Assembly (NCBI GenBank): GCA_937930275.1
Contig: CALGLM010000403.1
Location: 1 to 5,716 of the forward strand
From: an uncultured Ignavibacteria bacterium
Lineage (GTDB): Bacteria > Bacteroidota > Ignavibacteria > Ignavibacteriales > Melioribacteraceae
Reading direction: 5' to 3'
DNA: 5,716 nucleotides
The position numbers and the translations under genes were made by a program. Within the stretch, counting starts at the first letter, position 1; each line of letters opens with the position of its first letter. The notes beneath the pieces are model-generated. The model did not search any database. It had not been told where the DNA came from and saw only the letters and a program-made list of their open reading frames with translations. Shown here in pieces: positions 1 to 5,716 of the stretch.

Positions 1-258
<258 letters not shown>

Positions 259-264
259 TTATTA

Positions 265-267
265 CCC
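265..267 (-). promoter_or_regulatory. Weak ribosome binding site of glnB
   Basis: A GGG triplet lies six bases (TAATAA) before the glnB ATG at 258-256. It is only a short match to Shine-Dalgarno and sits just after the secA stop codon (271-269), so translation of glnB may depend partly on ribosomes finishing secA. This is inference from spacing. Confidence 0.35.
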
Positions 268-268
268 A

Positions 269-3200
269 TTAAACTTGTTTACCGTGACAGTTTTTGTATT
301 TTTTACCGCTTCCGCATGGGCATGGTTCATTTCTGCCGACTTTTTCTTCAACTCTAATCGGCTGTCTTTTCCCTCTGTTGGCAGCTTCCTGCCCCCCTTC
401 GCTATTAGTAAGACTTAAATTTTCAGAGTCTTCTTTTATAGTTCTTAATCTATTTGTATTATTAGTTTTTTTTGTCTCTGTCTCTTCAATTACTGTCGGA
501 AACAATTTAAAGCATACAGATACTATCTCATTCCTTATGGTATCCAACAAATTTACAAAAAGGTTAAATGCTTCCCCTTTATATTCAAGTAAAGGATCTT
601 TTTGACCGTATGCACGTAAGTTAATACCCTCTTTTAAATCGTCCATTTCTCTTAAATGGTCTTTCCACTTTTCATCAATTACGCTTAAAACGGCAAATCG
701 TTCTATTCTTGCCATTAAATCACTGCTCAATTGATTTTCTTTTCTTCTATAAAATTCTTTTGCAGCTTCGTTTACTTTTTCAATTAATCCGCTCTTACCT
801 AAATTTTCAAATGTATTGCTATCAATTTGAATATCTATAAGTAAATGCTGCAAAAACTCTTGTCGCATTCCTTCTATATCTGCATCGTCAAAATATTTTT
901 CAATAACTGATGTTATATAGTCATTTAAATACTCAAAAATTTCCGATTTTAACCGTTCACCTTCTAACGCTTGTCTTCTTCTTGTATATATAACTTCTCT
1001 TTGTTGATTCATTACGTTATCAAATTCAAGCAAACGTTTACGAATAGCAAAGTTATTTTCTTCAACTTTTCTTTGTGCTCTTTCTACTGATTTGGTAATT
1101 AAAGAATGTTCGATTACTTCCCCTTCTTCAATACCCATTTTATTCATTATATTCGCAATTCTATCACTACCGAATAATCGCATTAAATCATCTTCAAGCG
1201 ATATAAAGAATTTAGATTTACCAGGATCTCCCTGTCTTCCCGATCTACCTCTTAACTGTCTATCAATTCGTCTCGATTCATGTCTTTCGGTACCTAAAAT
1301 ATACAATCCCCCTTTTTCTACAACACCGGGTCCAAGTTTAATATCTGTACCACGTCCCGCCATGTTTGTTGCTATGGTTACTGCACCGGGTTGACCCGCA
1401 AAGGCTACAATTTCTGCCTCTCTTTGATGCTGCTTTGCATTTAACACATTATGTGGTATTCCCTGACGCTTTAATATTCTGCTTATGGTCTCAGAAACTT
1501 CAACACTTGTTGTACCAACTAAAACCGGTTGATTATTTTCTCTTAATTCTTTAATTTTTTCTAAAACCGCATTATATTTTTCACGTTTTGTTTTGTAAAT
1601 TGCGTCTTCTAAGTCATCACGCATAATCGGTTTGTTAGTTGGTATTACGGCAACTTCTAATTTATAAATTTCAAAAAATTCTGCTTCTTCGGTTTCTGCA
1701 GTACCGGTCATACCGGCAATTTTTTTATATAGTCTAAAATAGTTCTGTAAAGTGATTGTTGCTAAAGTTTGAGTATCTCTCTCAACTTTTACATTTTCTT
1801 TTGCTTCAATAGCTTGATGCAAACCGTCAGAGTACCTTCTTCCCGGTAATATACGCCCCGTAAATTCATCAACAATAGCAATTTTACCGTCTTCTGTTAC
1901 AACATATTCATCGTCTTTTTCAAATAAAGTATAAGCCTTTAATAATTGATTAAGAGTATGAATTCTTTCGCTTCTTTCACCGTAAACTTTATAAACTTCA
2001 TCACGTTTTTGCGCTTTCTCTTCATCTGTTAAACTTAGGTCGGAATCTATCTTTCCGATAGCTTGAGATAAGTCGGGTAATACAAAATATTCTTTTCCTT
2101 CAACCGAGCCGTACGAAAGTTCCTCTCGTCCTTTCTCGGTTAAGTCTATTTGATTATTTCTTTCATCAATCGAAAAATATAGTTCTTCGTCTATTTCGGG
2201 CATTCTTTTTGAGTTTTCCCTTAAAAATTCCAATTCCGTCTTTTGCATCAACTTTTTATTGGATGGTTCGCTTAATAATTTCATAAGCTTTTTATTCTTT
2301 GGAAAACCTCTTGTAGAACGTAATAATGCTATTCCGACTTTTTCTTCATCAAATCCGTTAGGATCATTAAGTTGTTTTTCAGCTTCTGAAACTATAGAGC
2401 TTACTAAAGCAGCTTGTTTCTTAAATAAATATTCAACTTTTGGTTTCATTTCGTAAAATTTATGATCCGGATTTCCAACTGGACCAGAAATAATTAACGG
2501 TGTACGAGCTTCGTCAATTAAAACGCTATCAACTTCATCCACAATTGCAAAATTGTGCACTCTTTGAACACAATCTTCGGTACGAACAGCCATATTATCT
2601 CTTAAGTAATCAAAACCAAATTCATTATTGGTTCCGTAAGTTATATCATAATTATAAACTGTTCTTCTTGATTCGGGTTCCATATTTGTTAAAATACAAC
2701 CTACTGTCAATCCGTGGAATTCAAATATCTTTCCCATCCACTCACTATCGCGTTTGGCAAGATAATCGTTCACGGTAACAACATGTACACCGCGTCCGGT
2801 TAAAGCATTTAAGTAGATCGGCATTGTAGCAACCAACGTTTTTCCTTCACCTGTTGCCATCTCCGCTATTTTGCCTTGGTGCAAAACAATACCGCCTATT
2901 AACTGTACATCGTATGGCACCATATCCCAATTTATTTTATTGCCAGCTGCGTCCCAACTCTTTCCTACTAATCGGCGGCAAGTATCTTTTACTACGGCAA
3001 AAGCTTCAGGTAAAATTTCATCTAATACTTCTTCGTATTTGTCATCAAGTTCGCTATTTAGCTTATCCAATTCATCATATATTTCACGACGGTTTTCTTC
3101 TAACTCGTTACTTCTAAGCTTAGCTTTTAGTTCTTCAATTTCTTCCCTTAGGGATTTTGTCTCATCATTAACTTTTTGCTTTAATTCAACTGTTTTATTT

Positions 3201-3331
3201 CTAAGTTCGTCATCACTTAGATTTTGTAGTCCGGAATATATCTCATTTATTTCTTCAACAATCGGTGTTAGTTCTTTTAAAAGTTTTGAATGCTTATCGC
3301 CAAAAATTTTTTTCAACAAATTAGTTAACAT
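269..3331 (-). CDS. secA: Preprotein translocase ATPase SecA
   Basis: SecA is the cytoplasmic and membrane-associated motor that drives unfolded preproteins through SecYEG by ATP hydrolysis. The protein is complete at 1020 residues. Seen in order: GEGKT Walker A (161-165, Lys164); DEVD Walker B (265-268) followed by [12 protein letters not shown]; the preprotein cross-linking domain, which includes a large insertion (about 285-396); VDEFTGR (487-493); AGMTGTA (539-545); [10 protein letters not shown] (655-664); and [14 protein letters not shown] (691-704) with the arginine finger of NBD2. The helical scaffold and two-helix finger follow, with LRAYGQKDP around Tyr908. The C-terminal zinc motif has Cys1004, Cys1006, Cys1015 and His1016 (CxCx8CH). 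A lysine/glutamate-rich coiled-coil-like segment (about 55-105) is absent from E. coli SecA (901 residues). Both insertions fit FCB-group SecA. I chose the ATG at 3331 because GGAG lies six bases before it and [13 protein letters not shown] matches family N-termini; the in-frame ATG at 3388 would add 19 unrelated residues. All key catalytic residues are intact. Confidence 0.98.
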   Translation of the reverse strand: MLTNLLKKIFGDKHSKLLKELTPIVEEINEIYSGLQNLSDDELRNKTVELKQKVNDETKSLREEIEELKAKLRSNELEENRREIYDELDKLNSELDDKYEEVLDEILPEAFAVVKDTCRRLVGKSWDAAGNKINWDMVPYDVQLIGGIVLHQGKIAEMATGEGKTLVATMPIYLNALTGRGVHVVTVNDYLAKRDSEWMGKIFEFHGLTVGCILTNMEPESRRTVYNYDITYGTNNEFGFDYLRDNMAVRTEDCVQRVHNFAIVDEVDSVLIDEARTPLIISGPVGNPDHKFYEMKPKVEYLFKKQAALVSSIVSEAEKQLNDPNGFDEEKVGIALLRSTRGFPKNKKLMKLLSEPSNKKLMQKTELEFLRENSKRMPEIDEELYFSIDERNNQIDLTEKGREELSYGSVEGKEYFVLPDLSQAIGKIDSDLSLTDEEKAQKRDEVYKVYGERSERIHTLNQLLKAYTLFEKDDEYVVTEDGKIAIVDEFTGRILPGRRYSDGLHQAIEAKENVKVERDTQTLATITLQNYFRLYKKIAGMTGTAETEEAEFFEIYKLEVAVIPTNKPIMRDDLEDAIYKTKREKYNAVLEKIKELRENNQPVLVGTTSVEVSETISRILKRQGIPHNVLNAKQHQREAEIVAFAGQPGAVTIATNMAGRGTDIKLGPGVVEKGGLYILGTERHESRRIDRQLRGRSGRQGDPGKSKFFISLEDDLMRLFGSDRIANIMNKMGIEEGEVIEHSLITKSVERAQRKVEENNFAIRKRLLEFDNVMNQQREVIYTRRRQALEGERLKSEIFEYLNDYITSVIEKYFDDADIEGMRQEFLQHLLIDIQIDSNTFENLGKSGLIEKVNEAAKEFYRRKENQLSSDLMARIERFAVLSVIDEKWKDHLREMDDLKEGINLRAYGQKDPLLEYKGEAFNLFVNLLDTIRNEIVSVCFKLFPTVIEETETKKTNNTNRLRTIKEDSENLSLTNSEGGQEAANRGKRQPIRVEEKVGRNEPCPCGSGKKYKNCHGKQV

Positions 3332-3337
3332 TAATAT

Positions 3338-3341
3338 CTCC
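3338..3341 (-). promoter_or_regulatory. Shine-Dalgarno site of secA, decides the start
   Basis: GGAG on the minus strand is separated from the ATG at 3331-3329 by six bases (ATATTA), which is good spacing. It supports 3331 rather than the upstream in-frame ATG at 3388. It is the only clear Shine-Dalgarno site in the window. Confidence 0.7.
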
Positions 3342-3357
3342 AAATAATTACAGATAA

Positions 3358-3389
3358 CAAAATTACCAAACCTATAAGCTAAATGCAAT
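3358..3389 (-). promoter_or_regulatory. Candidate secA promoter, Bacteroidetes-like
   Basis: On the minus strand, TAATTTTG (3365-3358) is an exact match to the TAnnTTTG -7 element described in Bacteroidetes. ATTG (3389-3386), one mismatch from the TTTG -33 element, lies 20 bases upstream. Transcription would begin near 3351, about 20 bases before the secA ATG and just upstream of GGAG, and would exclude the ATG at 3388. A second exact TAnnTTTG match, TAGGTTTG (3374-3367), has a TTTG only at a longer 25-base spacing (3403-3400). In such AT-rich DNA these matches can arise by chance, and the organism's sigma factor preference is inferred. Confidence 0.3.
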
Positions 3390-3412
3390 GTAATTAGTAC
3401 AAAATTTAGCTT
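3376..3412. repeat. 9-bp inverted repeat in the divergent intergenic region
   Basis: AAGCTAAAT (3376-3384) and its exact reverse complement ATTTAGCTT (3404-3412) are separated by 19 bases. The repeat covers the candidate -33 element of the secA promoter, so it could be an operator for a dimeric regulator, or a hairpin. On the plus strand the right arm runs into TTTTTATT, terminator-like in appearance, but the stem is AT-rich, the loop long, and no plus-strand gene ends here. The repeat itself is seen directly; any function is inference. Confidence 0.35.
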
Positions 3413-3518
3413 TTTATTCGATTTGTTTCAATAGGTCTTACAATTAAAAGTAATTTTTGTTTACTAATTTAAATTTAATTTCTTTTTTTATAACTTTACA
3501 AGTCAATTTTTTTTGCTA

Positions 3519-5716
3519 ATGGATAATAATTTAACTGAAGAACTTAAAGATAGGCTAATTAGTGTTGTAAACGGCATGTTAACTTCAAATGAATATGACC
3601 GTTTATACCAAATGATATGCGAAAAGCTACAAAATTATCCGTTAAAATCGACATTAAATAATTTTTTCCGCGTTCTTAATACACTTTTTGATAAAAATAA
3701 TTTCCTAAAAAATTCATTAAAGTATGATTATTATATAAAGTCATTATTTTCGGTTACTGCTAATAGTAACTATCTAACAGATATTTTAGTGCGTAATCCC
3801 GAATTTATCTATTTAATTTTAGATACTTCTTATACAAAATTATTAATTACCAAAAACAAACTGAAAAACGAACTGTTAGAAAATGCTGCAAAGTACAAAA
3901 CAACAACTGCAAAAATTAACTATGCAAAATTGTTTAAAAGAAAGTATATTTTAATAATTGCATTTAATGATATTAACGGATTTTACTCGCTTAAAAAAAC
4001 GACTTTATATTTGTCTTATTTAGCTAATGTAATATCAGAATATATTTTGACTTTATCAATAAATACAACATCAGAAAAATATAACTTGAATAATATTTCA
4101 CGGAAATTCTCGTTACTTTCTTTAGGTAAACTTGGAGGGAATGAATTAAACTACAGCTCGGATATTGATTTACTATTTATTTACGATAAAAACGGACGAA
4201 TAAATAGAAATAGTAAGATAACTGCAGAGATATTTTTTAATACTGCCCTATCAACTTTCATAAATGTGATGTCGGAAATTACTGACAAGGGGTATATTTA
4301 TCGAGTCGATTTTAGGTTACGTCCTGACGGAAAAAACTCCCCTCTTTCCAATTCTTTAAGCTCTTACATTAGCTATTACGAATTAAGGGGAGAAGATTGG
4401 GAAAGGCAAATGTTGTTAAAGTTGGGCTTTGTAGGCGGTAGTAAACAATTATTTAATAAATTCCGTAAATTTGTAATTCCGTATGCTTTTTCAAGAAGTA
4501 TTTCGGCTTCACCGTTAGAAAGAATAAAAACGATGAAAAACAAAATAGAATATCAACACGATGACAACATTAAATTATGCAAAGGGGGAATAAGAGATAT
4601 TGAGTTTTCGGTACAAGCTTTGCAATTGTTAAACGGTTCTAAAATTAAATCGTTGTTTACAGGTAACACTTTATCGGCTCTTGTTATTCTTTATAAAAAT
4701 AAAATTATTTCTAAAGATGAATTAGAAGCTATAACAAGTTCATATATCTTTTATAGAAAAATAGAACATTTTTTACAATTAATGAATGATAGGCAAACAC
4801 ATACTATTCCTTATAACACAGATATTTTTCAATCTCTTCTTATTTACTTTGACTTTAGTAATAAAGAGGAATTTCAGTCTTATCTAAATGAAAATAAAAG
4901 TACTATAAGGAGTTTTTTTATGTCGGTTTTTGGGTCGGAAAATATTAAACAAATTGATTCAAAGTTTCATTCAGATTTAGAAATTATTCATTTTAACGAT
5001 CTAAATAGAGCAAAAAAGAATTTTAACTATTTAAAAAACGGTACAGATTTAATTAATACAAACGGTTTCGATAAGCCGACTACAGATATCTTTAATAAAT
5101 TTGAACTCGATTTATATAATATTCTAAAAAATTCTGATTTCCCCGACATTATCTTGGATAATTTTGTAAGAGGTATTAGATCGGTATTTTTCCCTTCAAT
5201 TTGGTATAAAAATTTTTTAGATATTGAACAATTAAAATTATTTACTAATTTGTGCTTATTTAGCGACAGAGCATTTAATTTATGGACTATGGATAAAAAA
5301 GTTAGTGACCTTTTACTAACAGGTAGAGTGTTTTATAAGGATTTTATAGATAATAATACACATAGACCTGTTAACCATTTACTTTTTATTATGTCTTTCC
5401 AATATGCTATAAATTTAATTAATGAGTCTGATGTTTGCAGTTTCTTTTCTAAAATTATAACAGATAAAGTAAAAAATTGTTATGAAAAACTTAATATTTC
5501 ATCTTTTACTATTTTAGGATTCGGGAGTTATGGTACGCAATCAATGAATTTTGCTTCAGATATAGATTTAATGTTTGTAACCGAAAATAAAGATAAATAC
5601 GAAAGTACGTTTAAAGAAGCGGCTAAATTAATTGAATTACTTAAATCAGAATTGTATCCTTTTAAATTTGATTTTAGATTGCGCCCCGAAGGCGGAAGTT
5701 CGCAAATTGTTTGGGA
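3519..5716 (+). CDS. glnE: GlnE-type glutamine synthetase adenylyltransferase / adenylyl-removing enzyme, N-terminal 732 residues (cut by right window edge)
   Basis: GlnE attaches AMP to, and removes it from, a tyrosine of dodecameric glutamine synthetase, inactivating or reactivating it under the control of PII and glutamine. The frame is open from the ATG at 3519 to the window end. The first nucleotidyltransferase domain (adenylyl-removing in E. coli) shows GKLGG (203-207), the metal-binding pair Asp215/Asp217 in SSDIDL, RVDFRLRPDG (262-271), EDWERQ (292-297) and KGGIRDIEF (355-363). Residues about 400-650 are a divergent, Lys/Asn/Ile-rich helical middle. The second domain (adenylylating in E. 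coli) shows GFGSYGT (667-673), Asp681/Asp683 in ASDIDL and FRLRPEG (719-725). E. coli GlnE has 946 residues with the second DxD near 701-703, so roughly 210-250 residues are probably missing. The ATG is the first after the in-frame TAA at 3465; TTG at 3513 is the only other likely start. No Shine-Dalgarno site precedes it. The family call is firm; retention of both activities is inferred from the intact DxD pairs. Confidence 0.93.
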   Translation, partial: MDNNLTEELKDRLISVVNGMLTSNEYDRLYQMICEKLQNYPLKSTLNNFFRVLNTLFDKNNFLKNSLKYDYYIKSLFSVTANSNYLTDILVRNPEFIYLILDTSYTKLLITKNKLKNELLENAAKYKTTTAKINYAKLFKRKYILIIAFNDINGFYSLKKTTLYLSYLANVISEYILTLSINTTSEKYNLNNISRKFSLLSLGKLGGNELNYSSDIDLLFIYDKNGRINRNSKITAEIFFNTALSTFINVMSEITDKGYIYRVDFRLRPDGKNSPLSNSLSSYISYYELRGEDWERQMLLKLGFVGGSKQLFNKFRKFVIPYAFSRSISASPLERIKTMKNKIEYQHDDNIKLCKGGIRDIEFSVQALQLLNGSKIKSLFTGNTLSALVILYKNKIISKDELEAITSSYIFYRKIEHFLQLMNDRQTHTIPYNTDIFQSLLIYFDFSNKEEFQSYLNENKSTIRSFFMSVFGSENIKQIDSKFHSDLEIIHFNDLNRAKKNFNYLKNGTDLINTNGFDKPTTDIFNKFELDLYNILKNSDFPDIILDNFVRGIRSVFFPSIWYKNFLDIEQLKLFTNLCLFSDRAFNLWTMDKKVSDLLLTGRVFYKDFIDNNTHRPVNHLLFIMSFQYAINLINESDVCSFFSKIITDKVKNCYEKLNISSFTILGFGSYGTQSMNFASDIDLMFVTENKDKYESTFKEAAKLIELLKSELYPFKFDFRLRPEGGSSQIVW

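Larger units (their letters stand above)
3332..3518. other. Divergent intergenic region between secA and glnE
   Basis: These 187 very AT-rich bases separate two divergent genes and must hold both promoters unless transcription enters from elsewhere. On the secA side there is a Shine-Dalgarno site, a candidate promoter and an inverted repeat. On the glnE side nothing convincing was found. TAACTTTA (3491-3498) resembles a TAnnTTTG element with one mismatch, but the nearest TTTG (3456-3459) is 31 bases upstream, too far. TAATTTTT (3451-3458) has TTTG (3422-3425) 25 bases upstream, also long. No tRNA, small RNA or riboswitch fold was recognised. Confidence 0.6.

Noticed and set aside
294..1554. 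Plus-strand open frames opposite the 3' half of secA (62-103 codons)
   Set aside because: They are antisense to an unmistakable secA frame, are rich in Ser/Leu/Phe as expected for the reverse of Lys/Glu-rich coding sequence, and resemble no known family.
2259..3347. Plus-strand open frames opposite the 5' half of secA (65-158 codons), the longest at 2871-3347
   Set aside because: The serine- and phenylalanine-rich translation mirrors the Glu/Lys-rich SecA N-terminal segment. There is no recognisable domain or independent coding signal.
3329..3388. Longer secA start at the in-frame ATG at 3388, adding 19 residues
   Set aside because: The extra residues do not resemble SecA N-termini, no Shine-Dalgarno site precedes 3388, and the extension would cover the candidate promoter. 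The ATG at 3331 has GGAG at good spacing.
3376..3420. Rho-independent terminator on the plus strand (hairpin followed by TTTTTATT)
   Set aside because: The stem is only 9 bp and AT-rich, the loop is 19 bases, and no plus-strand gene ends upstream of it.
3451..3498. glnE promoter built from TTTG (3456-3459) and TAACTTTA (3491-3498)
   Set aside because: The spacing of 31 bases is far from the roughly 19-21 expected, and the -7 element has a mismatch.

Overview
The window holds two complete or near-complete bacterial housekeeping genes plus part of a third. On the minus strand, secA (the preprotein translocase ATPase, complete, 1020 residues) is followed after 10 bases by the start of glnB (nitrogen regulatory protein PII), which runs off the left edge after 86 codons. 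On the plus strand, a long frame divergent from secA encodes the first 732 residues of a GlnE-type glutamine synthetase adenylyltransferase / adenylyl-removing enzyme and runs off the right edge.

The organism looks like an AT-rich member of the FCB group (Bacteroidetes/Chlorobi/Ignavibacteria). The best evidence is SecA. It is more than 100 residues longer than the E. coli protein, with an extra charged, coiled-coil-like segment near the N-terminus and a large insertion after the [12 protein letters not shown] motif, as in that group. The secA promoter candidate also resembles the TTTG / TAnnTTTG type known in Bacteroidetes, and Shine-Dalgarno sites are weak or absent at two of the three genes. 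Ignavibacteria or a relative is my best guess, because bifunctional GlnE is not typical of most Bacteroidetes; this is inference.

Layout: 1-258 glnB (minus, partial); 259-268 short gap; 269-3331 secA (minus); 3332-3518 divergent, very AT-rich intergenic region with a possible secA promoter and a 9-bp inverted repeat; 3519-5716 glnE (plus, partial). No RNA gene, mobile element, CRISPR array or convincing terminator was seen.

Functionally, PII and GlnE belong to the same circuit: PII senses 2-oxoglutarate and ATP/ADP, and in characterised bacteria it (or its uridylylated form) steers GlnE to switch glutamine synthetase off or on. Here the two genes flank secA, which has no known role in nitrogen control. 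I found no evidence of a new biological system. The points worth a second look are the secA-glnB junction, the altered glycine motif in the second catalytic domain of GlnE, and the inverted repeat in the divergent promoter region.
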